NCBI RefSeq assembly: GCF_003601975.1
Contig: NZ_QZWZ01000056.1
Location: 1-37,823 of the forward strand
Reading direction: 5' to 3'
Source: Mesorhizobium waimense
GTDB lineage: Bacteria; Pseudomonadota; Alphaproteobacteria; Rhizobiales; Rhizobiaceae
DNA length: 37,823 nt
Part shown: one piece after another, positions 14,701 through 24,211 of the stretch
Layout of the letters: each line of letters opens with the position of its first letter
Position numbering within the stretch: position 1 is the stretch's first letter
Notes under the pieces: model-generated
Seen by the model: only the letters and a program-made list of their open reading frames with translations
What the model was told of the DNA's origin: nothing
The model's database searches: none
Program-made: the position numbers and the translations under genes

Positions 14701-16411
14701 AGCAATGTGTTTCTTTCGCACCGCCGGGATGGGTGACCGCGCCGTCGCGAGCCGACCCAACCGTCTGCGCATACTTCCAGATCGCGCCCGACTGGTAGTC
14801 GGTCGTGCGCGCCTTCCAACTCTTCGCCCTCGTCTCCAGTTCCGCATCGGACAGATCTACCTCGATCGTGCCATTGACCGCATCGATCGAGATCACGTCG
14901 CCGTCCTTCAGCAGCCCGATCGGGCCGCCCACCGCCGCTTCCGGCCCAACATGGCCGATGCAGAAGCCACGCGTCGCGCCCGAAAAGCGTCCATCGGTGA
15001 TCAGTGCCACCTTGCCGCCCATGCCCTGGCCGTAGAGAGCCGCCGTCGTCGACAGCATCTCGCGCATGCCCGGACCGCCGCGCGGCCCCTCGTAGCGGAT
15101 GACGAGAACCTCGCCTTCCCTGTAATTGCGCTGCGTGACCGCTTCGAAGCACTCCTCTTCCGAATCGAAGCAACGCGCCGGACCCGAGAATTTCAGTTCC
15201 GACATGCCCGCGACCTTCACGATCGCACCTTCGGGGGCAAGGTTGCCCTTCAAGCCCACAACACCGCCCGTCTGGGTGATTGGCCGGTTGGCGGGACGGA
15301 CCACATCCTGGCTGTCATTCCAGGCAACATGTTCCATATTTTCGGCCAAAGTGCGGCCAGTCACCGTCAGGCAATCGCCATGCAGATAGCCATGGTCGAG
15401 CAGCGTCTTCATCAAGAGTGGAATGCCGCCGGCCTCGAACATGTCCTTGGCGACATATTTGCCGCCTGGCTTGAGGTCGGCGATATAAGGCGTCTTCTCG
15501 AAGATCGCAGCGACGTCGAAGAGGTCGAACTTGATCCCGGCCTCGTGCGCGATCGCCGGCAGATGCAGCGCCGCATTGGTCGAACCGCCGGTGGCCGAAA
15601 CCACGGTCGCCGCATTCTCCAGCGCCTTCAGCGTGACGATGTCGCGCGGCCGGATGTTTTTGGCGATCAGCTCCACGATCTTTTTGCCGGAGGCGAAATT
15701 GAAGCGGTCGCGCATCTCGTAAGGCGCCGGCGCGCCGCAGGAATAGGGTAGTGCCAAGCCGATCGCCTCGGCGACTGTGGCCATGGTGTTGGCGGTGAAC
15801 TGGGCGCCGCAGGAGCCAGCCGAAGGACAGGCAACCTGTTCGATCTCGAGCAACTCTGCGTCACTGATCGCGCCGACCGAATGCTGGCCGACGGCCTCGA
15901 ACACGTCCTGCACGGTGATCTGCCGGCCGCGATAGCTGCCGGGCAGGATCGAGCCGCCATAAATGAAGATCGACGGCACGTTGAGCCGCACCATGGCCAT
16001 CATCATGCCGGGCAGCGACTTGTCGCAGCCGGCCAGCCCAACCAGCGCATCGTAGCAATGGCCGCGCATGGTGAGTTCGACGGAATCGGCGATGACCTCG
16101 CGCGACACCAGCGACGACTTCATGCCCTGGTGGCCCATGGCGATGCCGTCGGTGACGGTGATGGTGCAGAATTCGCGCGGCGTGCCGTTGGCGGCCGCCA
16201 CACCTTTCTTGACCACCTGCGCCTGTCGCATCAGCGAGGTGTTGCAGGGCGCTGCCTCGTTCCAGCAAGAGGCGACGCCGACCAGAGGCTGCGCGATCTC
16301 GGCCGCCGACAGCCCCATCGCGTAGAGATAGGAACGATGCGGCGCACGCGCCGGACCAACGGTCACGTACCGGCTGGGAAGCTTGGCCTTGGAGATGACT
16401 TTGGCGTCCAT
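14687..16411 (-). CDS. ilvD: Dihydroxy-acid dehydratase
   Basis: Converts 2,3-dihydroxy-isovalerate and 2,3-dihydroxy-3-methylvalerate to the keto acids for valine and isoleucine; it needs an Fe-S cluster and Mg. The 574-residue product starts MDAKVISKAKLPSRYVT, with AAGGA a few bases upstream of ATG 16409-16411. Cluster cysteines are in GVASCWNEAAPCN, GLAGCDKSLPGMMMA and VACPSAGSCGAQFTANTM. The C-terminal half has KGNLAPEGAIVKVAG and the DGRFSGATRG stretch. A longer in-frame reading upstream lacks family character. It overlaps exoR by 14 bases. Confidence 0.96.
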   Translation of the reverse strand: MDAKVISKAKLPSRYVTVGPARAPHRSYLYAMGLSAAEIAQPLVGVASCWNEAAPCNTSLMRQAQVVKKGVAAANGTPREFCTITVTDGIAMGHQGMKSSLVSREVIADSVELTMRGHCYDALVGLAGCDKSLPGMMMAMVRLNVPSIFIYGGSILPGSYRGRQITVQDVFEAVGQHSVGAISDAELLEIEQVACPSAGSCGAQFTANTMATVAEAIGLALPYSCGAPAPYEMRDRFNFASGKKIVELIAKNIRPRDIVTLKALENAATVVSATGGSTNAALHLPAIAHEAGIKFDLFDVAAIFEKTPYIADLKPGGKYVAKDMFEAGGIPLLMKTLLDHGYLHGDCLTVTGRTLAENMEHVAWNDSQDVVRPANRPITQTGGVVGLKGNLAPEGAIVKVAGMSELKFSGPARCFDSEEECFEAVTQRNYREGEVLVIRYEGPRGGPGMREMLSTTAALYGQGMGGKVALITDGRFSGATRGFCIGHVGPEAAVGGPIGLLKDGDVISIDAVNGTIEVDLSDAELETRAKSWKARTTDYQSGAIWKYAQTVGSARDGAVTHPGGAKETHCYADI

Positions 16412-16655
16412 ACTCGTCCTTGCCGCGGGCGGTGCGGCCTGCCCCATCGCCGAGCCTTTTGGCGCGTGTCCCGAGACATATTCGAGGTGCGCCGGGTTTA
16501 TGGCGGGAAATAGGCAATGTCCCCGGCCGGAACCGTAGCGCGGGGGTTGTTCATAAACTGTTGCTAAAACGTCACAATCGCAGGAGGCGGCGATGGAGCG
16601 GCTTGTATGCAACGCAGACGCTTGCCAGCACTGTCCAGCGTCACCTCTTCAAACG

Positions 16656-16682
16656 AAAAGGCCGGGCGATGCCCGGCCTTTT
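16656..16682 (-). terminator. Rho-independent terminator after the FadL-type gene
   Basis: aaaaggccgggc, a short loop and gcccggcctttt form a strong hairpin 19 bases beyond the stop of the minus-strand gene ending at 16701. T-rich sequence follows on the minus strand. The plus strand also ends in TTTTATTTT, so it may work in both directions. Confidence 0.85.
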
Positions 16683-16700
16683 ATTTTAATTTTCAATGAC

Positions 16701-17939
16701 TTAGAACTTGATCTTGACACCGCCAGAAATTGCCGTGACCAGATCGTTGCCGAAATCATAGCTGACGTCCGTGCCGGCTACATAGCCGTTCTCGCCAGCC
16801 ACCGTCCCCGAATGGCCGCTGGTCAGCACACCGACCGCGCCGGCCAGACGAATTTCGACGTTCGCTGTCGGCGTGTAGGCAACGCCACCACCCACCGTCC
16901 AGGTATCGGTCTGCGAACCGTAGCCGTGCGAAGTGCCGCGATCCCAGGAAAGCTGGCCGGCAGCGCTCCACTGATCATTGAACTTGTGGCCGACACCGCC
17001 CGTGACCGTCCAGCCATCGCGGTACATCAGGTCGAGCGAGGTAACCTGGGACGAACCAGAAACAGCATTGCCCGTAAAGCATGTCGATGCGGGAAAACCT
17101 ACCGGACAGATCGGAACGCTTTGCAGCACACTCCAGTTGACCCACTTGAGCGAACCGAAAGCGAGCCAGCCAGGCGCGATGCCCGACTGCAATTTCAACT
17201 CCACCACATCCGGCATATACTGTGTTGAGCCGTAGATCGGAATAACGGCCCCACCAACGTTCGTCAGGTCCAGCGTACCTGAGATGTTGTCGAGCTTAAC
17301 TTTCGAATTGTAGACAAGGCTTGCACGCAGCGCGATTTCGGGAATCTCGTAAGCGAGGCCGGCGCGCCAACCCCAGCCCGTGGTCGACAGATCGACGCGG
17401 CCCGTGCCGCCGAAATCGGGCACCAGCGGCGACACAAGGCTTTCCTTGAAGCCGTAGATCTTCTGGTAGAATACACCGCCGATAAAGCGAAGCTGACCTT
17501 TACCAGCGTCCATCTTGTAGGAACAGGTCGCAGCGTAGTTGTCGCTCTTGATGTCGGTTTCCATGTTGGACTGGGCGCCTGCCCAGAGACCCGGATTTGT
17601 GTGCGCGCCCCAGGGCTGCGAATAGTCGACCATGCAATCGACGCCCTTGACGACCTCGGCCTTGACGCCGATGCGCGGCACCCAATAGTCCGCGCTTTCC
17701 TTCGTGCTGCTGCCCAGAGCCGTCACGTTGCCGTCAAAGGGGTCAGTATCCACCGCGTTCTTGACCTTGCGGTCCGGCATCACGAAGGTCGCTTCCGCTT
17801 CCGACGCGAACGGCGCCGGATCGAACAGAAGATCGATGTCGTAGCCGCCACGCTCCAAGCCGCCGGCGTGCGCCGAGCCGATCAAAGCCATCGAAAAGCA
17901 CCCTGCCCCCAGCAGTGCTTTGAGACGCAAATAGTTCAT
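16701..17939 (-). CDS. OmpP1/FadL/TodX-family outer-membrane transport protein
   Basis: Predicted outer-membrane beta-barrel that takes up long-chain fatty acids or other hydrophobic compounds. The 412-residue protein has a signal peptide (MNYLRLKALLGAGCFSMALI, likely cleaved after SAHA). The mature protein is rich in alternating barrel strands and ends in the aromatic-terminated strand ISGGVKIKF, typical of outer-membrane proteins. GGLERGGYDIDLLFDPAPFA after the cleavage site resembles FadL hatch regions. The start is well supported by GGGGAGGG 5-6 bases before the ATG. Single-gene unit: a terminator follows and a long AT-rich gap precedes it. Substrate is not shown by the sequence. Confidence 0.88.
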   Translation of the reverse strand: MNYLRLKALLGAGCFSMALIGSAHAGGLERGGYDIDLLFDPAPFASEAEATFVMPDRKVKNAVDTDPFDGNVTALGSSTKESADYWVPRIGVKAEVVKGVDCMVDYSQPWGAHTNPGLWAGAQSNMETDIKSDNYAATCSYKMDAGKGQLRFIGGVFYQKIYGFKESLVSPLVPDFGGTGRVDLSTTGWGWRAGLAYEIPEIALRASLVYNSKVKLDNISGTLDLTNVGGAVIPIYGSTQYMPDVVELKLQSGIAPGWLAFGSLKWVNWSVLQSVPICPVGFPASTCFTGNAVSGSSQVTSLDLMYRDGWTVTGGVGHKFNDQWSAAGQLSWDRGTSHGYGSQTDTWTVGGGVAYTPTANVEIRLAGAVGVLTSGHSGTVAGENGYVAGTDVSYDFGNDLVTAISGGVKIKF

Positions 17940-18301
17940 GAATTCCCTCCCCGAAAATACTGGTGCGTCAAGCTAGAACCAATTCGGGTTAACGGCGCAA
18001 CAACGAATTCTCGGGGCGTACATGTACACCCTTGCCAAACGCATTTTCGACAAAGTGATGGACCTTACGGCAAGGGCCTAAAATGGCCTGGCCGGCGCAA
18101 ATCAATCGAAAAAAATTGGAAAATTGATCCGAAAGGACCCAAAAATACGCATTTTTGCGGGCATTTGGCCCCATTGTTACATTATGGCAACAATGGGGCT
18201 AAAACATTCCGTTTACGTCAACATTAACGTAGCGGAATGCCTGTTTTTAAGGCAGCGGAACGGTCGACCAGGGCCGTTCGGACAGGTCACGAAGCTGCCA
18301 G
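17940..18301. other. AT-rich intergenic region between valS and the FadL-type gene
   Basis: This 362-base gap has no supported gene. It contains a perfect 10-base palindrome gtacatgtac (18018-18027), an AT-rich stretch around 18105-18160 and an 11-base inverted repeat at 18168-18199. It must hold the promoter for the minus-strand FadL-type gene, and the palindromes are candidate regulator sites. No standard promoter stands out. Confidence 0.6.
18168..18199. repeat. 11-base perfect inverted repeat upstream of the FadL-type gene
   Basis: gccccattgtt (18168-18178) and its exact reverse complement aacaatggggc (18189-18199) flank a 10-base loop. No T-run follows on either strand, so an operator or RNA hairpin is more likely than a terminator. 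It lies 103 bases beyond the valS stop and about 230 upstream of the FadL-type start. Confidence 0.75.
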
Positions 18302-21085
18302 TCAGCCGGCGTCGCGCACCCGCGTCAGGGCCACCGAAAGCTTCTCCTGCGCCTCGCGATATTCGGCGAGTTTTTCACGCTCGGCTTCCACGATCTCGAC
18401 CGGTGCACTGGCAACGAATCTGTCGTTGGACAGCTTCTTGTGCAGGCGGGCGATCTCCTCGGTCACCTTGGCCAGTTCCTTCTGCAGCCGCGCCGCCTCG
18501 GCGGTCAGGTCGATCAGGCTGCCGAGCGGCAGGCAGATCGTCGCCTCGTTGAGCACGATCTGCGCCGAGCCCTTGGGGGCGGCATCCTGCAGCGAAATGT
18601 CGCCGATCCGCGCCAGCCGCTGGATAGCGGAGGCATGGCGTTCGAGCCTTTGGTGCGTCTCCTCGCTGGCGCCGACCACCACCAGGGGCGCGATCGCCGC
18701 CGGCGGCACATTCATTTCCGAACGCACGGAGCGAATACCCGAGACGAGATCGACCAGCCAGTTGATGTCGGTGGCCGCGGCTGCGTCCTCGAAGTCCGGC
18801 GACGGCCAGGCGGCGTGGCAAAGCAGCGAGGTGCGTTCCTTGCCTTCGCCTGCAGTCTCAGCCCACAGTTCCTCGGTCATGAACGGCATCATCGGATGCA
18901 GGAGCTTGTAGATTTCGTCGAGCACGAAGGCGACGCAGGCCCGGCTCTCGGCCTTGGCGGCCTCGTCCGTGCCCATGAACACCGGTTTCAGCAGTTCCAG
19001 ATACCAGTCGCAAAACAGGTTCCAGACGAAACGATAGGCCGCCCCCGCCGCCTCGTTGAAGCGGTATGAGGCGATGCCATCCGTGACCTCACGCGCAGCG
19101 CGCGTCAGCTCGGTCAGGATCCAGCGATTGACCGCCAGCTTGGCGTCGTTCAGCCAGAAATCGTCATTGCGCGCCACCTCGTTCATCTCGGCAAAGCGCG
19201 TCGCGTTCCACAGCTTGGTACCGAAATTGCGGTAGCCGGCGATTCGGGCCGGATCGAGCTTCACGTCGCGGCCTTGCGCCGCCATCACCGCCAAGGTGAA
19301 GCGCAGCGCATCGGCGCCATACTCGTCGATGAGGTCGAGCGGGTCGATGACATTGCCTTTCGACTTCGACATTTTCTGCCCGTTCTTGTCGCGCACCAGC
19401 GCATGGACATAGACGGTGTGGAACGGCTCCTCGTCCATGAAATGCAGACCCATCATCATCATGCGGGCGACCCAGAAGAAGATGATGTCGAAGCCGGTCA
19501 CCAAGACGTCGGTCTGGTAGTAGGTCTTGAGCTCAGGCGTCTGATCGGGCCAGCCGAGCGTCGAGAACGGCCACAATGCCGAAGAGAACCATGTATCGAG
19601 CACATCCTCGTCGCGGGTCAGGATCTCGCCCGGCTTGAAATTCTCGAGCTTGTCCTCGACCCAGGCCTTCCAGGGTCCTTCCAGCGCCAGATAATACTCG
19701 ATGGCGGCAGCGAGCGCTTCCTCCTCGGTCTTTTCGACGAAGACGCGCCCGTCCGGTCCGTACCATGCCGGGATCTGGTGGCCCCACCACAGCTGGCGCG
19801 AAATGCACCAGGGTTGGATGTTCTCCATCCAGTCGAAATAGGTCTTTTCCCAGTTCTTGGGCACGAAATTGGTGCGACCCGCGCGCACCGAGGCGATCGC
19901 CGGCTTGGCGAGTTCGGCCGCATTTGCATACCACTGCTCGGTCAGGAACGGCTCGATCGGCACGCCGCCGCGGTCGCCATGCGGCACGGTGTGGCGATGC
20001 GGCTCGATCTTGTCGAGGAAGCCGCCGGCCTCCATCAGCTCGACGATCTTCTTGCGCGCCACGAAACGGTCGAGGCCGTCGAGCTCGTCCCAGACCGCCC
20101 GGCGCTCCGGCGTCACCTCGAGGCCGGCGAGGAAATCCTCATTGTCCTTGAGCGTAACCGCCGCCTCGGCGGTGAGGATGTTGATCGCCGGAAGCTTGTG
20201 GCGCTTGCCGACCTCGAAATCGTTGAAGTCATGCGCCGGCGTGATCTTGACCGCGCCCGAGCCCTTTTCCGGATCGGAGTACTCGTCCGCCACGACCGGG
20301 ATTTTTCTCCCGACGATCGGCAGCACGACGTTCCTTCCAACCAGGTGCTGGAACCGCTCGTCGTCCGGATGCACCGCCACCGCCGCGTCGCCAAGCATGG
20401 TTTCCGGGCGCGTCGTCGCCACGGTGATGTAGGTCTTCGGGTTTTCCGGATCGAAGGCCACGCCCTCGATCGGATAACGGAAGTGCCAGAGGTTGCCGTT
20501 GACCTCCTGCTGCTCGACCTCTAGGTCGGAAATCGCCGTAAGCAGCTTCGGATCCCAGTTCACAAGGCGCTTATCCTTGTAGATCAGCCCTTCCTTGTAG
20601 AGCGTCACGAACACTTCGAGCACCGCCTTGGACAGGCCCTCGTCCATGGTGAAGCGCTCGCGCGACCAGTCGGCCGAGGCGCCGAGCCGCTTCAGCTGGT
20701 TGAAGATCGCGCCGCCGGATTCGGCCTTCCACTCCCACACCTTCTCGATGAAGTCCTCGCGCGAAAGATCGCGGCGGTGGATCTGCTTTTCCATCAGCTG
20801 GCGCTCGACCACCATCTGCGTGGCGATGCCGGCATGGTCCATGCCGGGCTGCCACAGCACGTTCTTGCCGCGCATGCGCTCGAAACGCACCAGTATGTCC
20901 TGCAGCGTGTTGTTGAGCGCGTGGCCCATATGCAACGAGCCGGTGACGTTCGGCGGCGGAATGACGATGGTGAAGGCCTCCGCCCCCTCCCCCGCACCCG
21001 CGCCGGCGCGGAAGGCGTCGGCCTCTTCCCAGATTTTGGCGATCTTCGGCTCGACGGTTTTGGCGTCGTAGGTTTTTTCAAGCAT
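18302..21085 (-). CDS. valS: Valyl-tRNA synthetase
   Basis: Class I synthetase charging tRNA-Val. The 927-residue product starts MLEKTYDAKTVEPKIAKIWE and has the HIGH-type motif in PPPNVTGSLHMGHALNNTLQ (about residues 44-63). An editing domain follows (with VATTRPETMLGDAAVAVHP), then the KMSKS loop GQKMSKSKGNVIDP, the anticodon-binding domain and a C-terminal coiled coil (LTAEAARLQKELAKVTEEI onward), which marks ValS against IleS or LeuS. Length fits bacterial ValS. It stands alone, downstream of popZ in a Rhizobiales-type pcm-tolC-popZ-valS order. Confidence 0.97.
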   Translation of the reverse strand: MLEKTYDAKTVEPKIAKIWEEADAFRAGAGAGEGAEAFTIVIPPPNVTGSLHMGHALNNTLQDILVRFERMRGKNVLWQPGMDHAGIATQMVVERQLMEKQIHRRDLSREDFIEKVWEWKAESGGAIFNQLKRLGASADWSRERFTMDEGLSKAVLEVFVTLYKEGLIYKDKRLVNWDPKLLTAISDLEVEQQEVNGNLWHFRYPIEGVAFDPENPKTYITVATTRPETMLGDAAVAVHPDDERFQHLVGRNVVLPIVGRKIPVVADEYSDPEKGSGAVKITPAHDFNDFEVGKRHKLPAINILTAEAAVTLKDNEDFLAGLEVTPERRAVWDELDGLDRFVARKKIVELMEAGGFLDKIEPHRHTVPHGDRGGVPIEPFLTEQWYANAAELAKPAIASVRAGRTNFVPKNWEKTYFDWMENIQPWCISRQLWWGHQIPAWYGPDGRVFVEKTEEEALAAAIEYYLALEGPWKAWVEDKLENFKPGEILTRDEDVLDTWFSSALWPFSTLGWPDQTPELKTYYQTDVLVTGFDIIFFWVARMMMMGLHFMDEEPFHTVYVHALVRDKNGQKMSKSKGNVIDPLDLIDEYGADALRFTLAVMAAQGRDVKLDPARIAGYRNFGTKLWNATRFAEMNEVARNDDFWLNDAKLAVNRWILTELTRAAREVTDGIASYRFNEAAGAAYRFVWNLFCDWYLELLKPVFMGTDEAAKAESRACVAFVLDEIYKLLHPMMPFMTEELWAETAGEGKERTSLLCHAAWPSPDFEDAAAATDINWLVDLVSGIRSVRSEMNVPPAAIAPLVVVGASEETHQRLERHASAIQRLARIGDISLQDAAPKGSAQIVLNEATICLPLGSLIDLTAEAARLQKELAKVTEEIARLHKKLSNDRFVASAPVEIVEAEREKLAEYREAQEKLSVALTRVRDAG

Positions 21086-21257
21086 GGAAAGAGGTCCGGG
21101 CTGTCGGGATTTGCTGGGTTCGGTGTAAATCGGAAGGCCGTTGGCAAGTCAACCGCGGCAAGGGCAGACTGTCCCTGGTAGATAGCGGCTGACCCTCCCG
21201 AGGCAACTTGCCGGTGCGAAATTCGACTGATGGGCGCAGAAGAAAGGCCTCCAGACC

Positions 21258-21666
21258 ATGACCGACGGCACGACATCTGACGCCGCAAAACCCTTCCTTC
21301 CCTTGGCGGAGCCGCAGCTTTTTGTCTCTGACATTGCCGCCGCCCAAGCGTTCTATGAACGGAAGCTCGGCTTCACGACGCGCTTCACCTATGCGAACCG
21401 CCCTTCTATGCCCAGATCTTCCGCGATGGCGCGCGGCTCAACCTGCGGCATGTCGACGAACCGCTAGTCGACAGGGATCTGCGGGCAAAAGAGGACCTTC
21501 TGTCGGCGACGATCTTGGTCGACAGCATAAAGCCGCTGTTCCTCGAATATCAGGCGGCAGGCGTCGACTTTCATCAAACGCTGCGGACCGAGCCGTGGGG
21601 CGCCCGTACCTTATCGTCAGCGATCCCGACGGCAATTTGATCGCTTTCGCCACATCAGCCGGCTGA
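21258..21666 (+). pseudogene. VOC-family (glyoxalase/bleomycin-resistance) gene with two frameshifts
   Basis: Three reading frames in series give one intact VOC protein. Frame one begins MTDGTTSDAAKPFLPLAEPQ and includes DIAAAQAFYERKLGFTTRFTY. A second (from about 21404) gives FYAQIFRDGARLNLRHVDEP onward. A third (about 21605-21666) gives YLIVSDPDGNLIAFATSAG before the stop. Each shift is explained by one missing base, near 21393-21396 and near 21605-21609. The restored protein, about 136 residues, has the usual N- and C-terminal VOC elements. Either a recent pseudogene or sequencing/assembly error. Confidence 0.8.
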
Positions 21667-21670
21667 GCAC

Positions 21671-21699
21671 AAAAAAGCGCCGCTCGAGGACGGCGCTTT
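21671..21699 (-). terminator. Rho-independent terminator after popZ
   Basis: aaagcgccg (21674-21682) and cggcgcttt (21691-21699) form a hairpin whose minus-strand end runs into six T. It lies 22 bases beyond the popZ stop and just past the end of the broken VOC gene, so it may serve both convergent genes. Confidence 0.85.
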
Positions 21700-21720
21700 C
21701 ATTGGAATTATTTCGCCAGA

Positions 21721-22575
21721 CTATTGCGCGCCGCGCGCGACGCGTTCGATTTCCTCGCGCACAAGGCGCTCGACCAGCGTTGGCAGGTTGTTGTCCAGCC
21801 AGTCCTGCAGCATCGGCCGCAGCATGTCCTCGGCCATCTCGTCGAAGGTCTTCTTGCTGCGGCTGGCAAAGGCATCGGAAAGCTCGCCGAAGGCGGCCGC
21901 GACCTGCCGGCCCGCATGTTCGGAAAGAATCGCCGGCCGGGCGGCTATTGCATCGGCTCCAGACGGGCGGGCTGTGCCACCGAGGGAAGCGGCAGGTTCT
22001 AAAGCAGGTTCATCAGCGAGTTCGTCTTCGCCGATCTCGACCTCCGGTGCGGCATCAAACGTCCGCGCCTCGACCTTGTCCGGTCTGGCCGCGCCCGCAG
22101 CTTTCGCCGTTTCGCCCACGGCGGCGATTTCGCGCCGCCAGTCGGCAACAATGGCATCGCTGGTCTCGGCGGCAACCGCCGGCTCGGCCCAACTCGGCTC
22201 AGCGGCGATGCTGGCGCTCACTTCGGCAAGCGTCGCGGGTGCCTTCGGCGTGACCGGCGGAGCCGCCTCCGGGCGCACCGGCGTTTCCATGCGGGCCGTT
22301 TCCATGCGGGCTATGACCGGCTCGGCCGCCAGTTGTGCCTGCACCTCCGCCAGCGAAACGGGCTTCCTGGTCTCTTCTTCGGCGCGCAGCTCGGCACGGA
22401 ACGCATCCACTTCCCGCGCCGGCGGCGCGGCTGGCGCAGGCTGGAGATCCTGTCGCAACTCGCCGGCATCACCGGGCTGCTTGCGGCCGGTGTCGCTGTC
22501 TTCGATGATCCTCCTGATGGAAGCCAGTATTTCTTCCATGGAAGGTTCGCGCTGAGCGCTGCTTGCCGTTGCCAT
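21721..22575 (-). CDS. popZ: PopZ-like polar organizing protein (DUF2497)
   Basis: PopZ of Caulobacter, and its Agrobacterium relative, forms a polar matrix that tethers the centromere and cell-cycle proteins. The 284-residue product shows both family ends. The N-terminal short helix is SMEEILASIRRIIEDSD (about residues 13-29). The C-terminal helices are KTFDEMAEDMLRPMLQDWLD and NLPTLVERLVREEIERVARG. Between them lies a long acidic Pro/Ala-rich disordered region, as in the family. The ATG at 22573-22575 (MATASSAQREP) is chosen over an upstream in-frame start because the preceding residues are Arg-rich and unlike the family. It lies between tolC and valS. Confidence 0.88.
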   Translation of the reverse strand: MATASSAQREPSMEEILASIRRIIEDSDTGRKQPGDAGELRQDLQPAPAAPPAREVDAFRAELRAEEETRKPVSLAEVQAQLAAEPVIARMETARMETPVRPEAAPPVTPKAPATLAEVSASIAAEPSWAEPAVAAETSDAIVADWRREIAAVGETAKAAGAARPDKVEARTFDAAPEVEIGEDELADEPALEPAASLGGTARPSGADAIAARPAILSEHAGRQVAAAFGELSDAFASRSKKTFDEMAEDMLRPMLQDWLDNNLPTLVERLVREEIERVARGAQ

Positions 22576-22764
22576 CGTCACATCTGCCGCCCTTGTGACC
22601 CGTTCTCGATTTCCGATCCGGCAAAGCCGGATTCGAATCATGGCGACAGGGTAACCGACGGATCGTCATCCGAGAATCCCCAATCTGGGGAGATGTTGGA
22701 TTTCAACAGATTAGCTCGAGCGCCCAACTGGAAAGACCGCCGGCTGAGCAAGGGCTCAATAATG

Positions 22765-22796
22765 AAAAAACGCCGCGCATCCATGGACACGCGGCG
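22765..22796 (-). terminator. Rho-independent terminator after the TolC-type gene
   Basis: aaaaaacgccgcg and cgcggcg form a stem with a 12-base loop. On the minus strand the stem is followed by six T. It lies 27 bases beyond the stop at 22823. Confidence 0.85.
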
Positions 22797-22822
22797 CTCC
22801 TCGAATCCAGGGTCTGATACGG

Positions 22823-24211
22823 TCAGCGGCCGTCCGGCGTGCGCAGGCCGATCCACTTGTCCTTGACGGCGTTGTAATGTTCTTCCGGCTTGTACTTCAC
22901 CACATTCAGCGCCAGGCGTTCGACCGAAAGGCGACCGATCGCCGACAGGATCGCGTAGCTGGCCACCACCACGTCGTGCTCGGAGCTGGCAAGGTTGATT
23001 TTGGCGGTAATTACGGCGTTCTGCGCATTCAGCACGTCGAGCGTGGTGCGCTGGCCGACATTGCGCTCCTCGATGACGCCGTTGAGCGCCAGTTGCGCGG
23101 CAGCGATCACCTGCCGGTTGGCGGCGACGCTTTGCTGCGCGGCGGTGTACTGCGTCCATGCCGAGGTCACGGCCTGGCGCACCTGGTCGCGGCTGACATC
23201 GACTTCGATGCGGGCCTGGCCGAGCGATTCTTTCGATTGGCGAACCAGCGCCGAGGTGCGGCCCCCCGAGTAGATCGGAATGCTGAGCGTCGCGCCGATG
23301 CTGGCTGAATTGGTCGTGCCGTCCTGCGAGCTCAGGATGCCGGGAACGGTATTGCGATAGGCGCTGGAAACGCCGGCACTGGCCGAAAGCTGCGGCAGCA
23401 GCGCGCCTTCCTGCGACTTCACCGAAAACGCCGCCGCATCGACCAGATGCTGGGTTGCGAGGATGGCCGGGTGCTCTGCGGACGCGATGGTGATCGCCGC
23501 GTCGAGGCTCGACGGCAAAAGCCTCGCCAGCGGCGAGGCCGCCTTGAGCTTGCCCGGCTCGTCGCCGACGATCTGATGGTATGTCGCGGCGCTGGCCAGC
23601 GCCTGCGCGCGGGCCGCGCTCAACTGCGCCACGGCGGAAGAACGCGAGGCGTCGGCCTGGGCGACGTCGGTGCGCGTGCCCTCGCCGACCTCGAAGCGCG
23701 AGCGCGCCGCGCGCGCCTGCTCGGTCAGGAACTGCAGGTTCTGCTCGGTCAGCACCGCCACCTGGCGGTCGCGGATCACATCCATATAGGCGCTTGCCGC
23801 GTTGAACAGGATGTTTTCTTCGGTGTTGCGCAGGCTCTCGACCGAGGCGCGAACCTGCGCTTCGGCGGCCGCGACATTGTTCTTGGTCTGGAAGCCGTCG
23901 AACAGCGTCTGATTGATCTCGACGCCAAAATTCCCGGTTGTCAGCCGCACGCTCTGGTTCGTGCCGTTGAGATGGCTGCTTGAGTAGTCGATTTCCGCAG
24001 ACCCTGCGATCGTCGGGCGCCAGCCCGACTTGGCTATGGCCACGCCCTCGTCGGTGACGCGCACACCGGCACGGCTGGAATTCAGTTGCGAATTGTTCTG
24101 GTAGGCTTTGGCAAGCGCGCCGGTGATGCTTTCCGCGGAGGCGCTCAATGGCGAAAGCGCGGTCGCGGAAACCAGGATGGCGGCTAAGACAGTCTTGCGT
24201 ACGGACGGCAC
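22823..24211 (-). CDS. tolC: TolC-family outer-membrane efflux/secretion channel
   Basis: TolC-type trimeric channels give type I secretion and RND-type pumps a path across the outer membrane. The 462-residue product has a signal peptide (VRKTVLAAILVSATALSPLS, cleaved about ASA-ES). The duplicated outer-membrane-efflux domain is seen as GFQTKNNVAAAEAQVRASVE with FEVGEGTRTDVAQADASRS in the first half and IYSGGRTSALVRQSKESLGQ with NVGQRTTLDVLNAQNAVITA in the second. I choose GTG 24209-24211 (GAGGG 7 bases upstream) over an ATG 48 bases earlier that would put a Cys-containing stretch ahead of the signal. It follows pcm in a conserved order. Confidence 0.92.
   Translation of the reverse strand: MPSVRKTVLAAILVSATALSPLSASAESITGALAKAYQNNSQLNSSRAGVRVTDEGVAIAKSGWRPTIAGSAEIDYSSSHLNGTNQSVRLTTGNFGVEINQTLFDGFQTKNNVAAAEAQVRASVESLRNTEENILFNAASAYMDVIRDRQVAVLTEQNLQFLTEQARAARSRFEVGEGTRTDVAQADASRSSAVAQLSAARAQALASAATYHQIVGDEPGKLKAASPLARLLPSSLDAAITIASAEHPAILATQHLVDAAAFSVKSQEGALLPQLSASAGVSSAYRNTVPGILSSQDGTTNSASIGATLSIPIYSGGRTSALVRQSKESLGQARIEVDVSRDQVRQAVTSAWTQYTAAQQSVAANRQVIAAAQLALNGVIEERNVGQRTTLDVLNAQNAVITAKINLASSEHDVVVASYAILSAIGRLSVERLALNVVKYKPEEHYNAVKDKWIGLRTPDGR

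Noticed and set aside
16593..17228. Plus-strand frame with an AGGAGG just upstream and a Cys-rich start
   Set aside because: It runs through the terminator hairpin and then antisense to the FadL-type gene; the ribosome-site match is probably chance.
19274..20524. 416-residue frame opposite valS
   Set aside because: Antisense to the synthetase; GC-rich codon bias explains the lack of stops.
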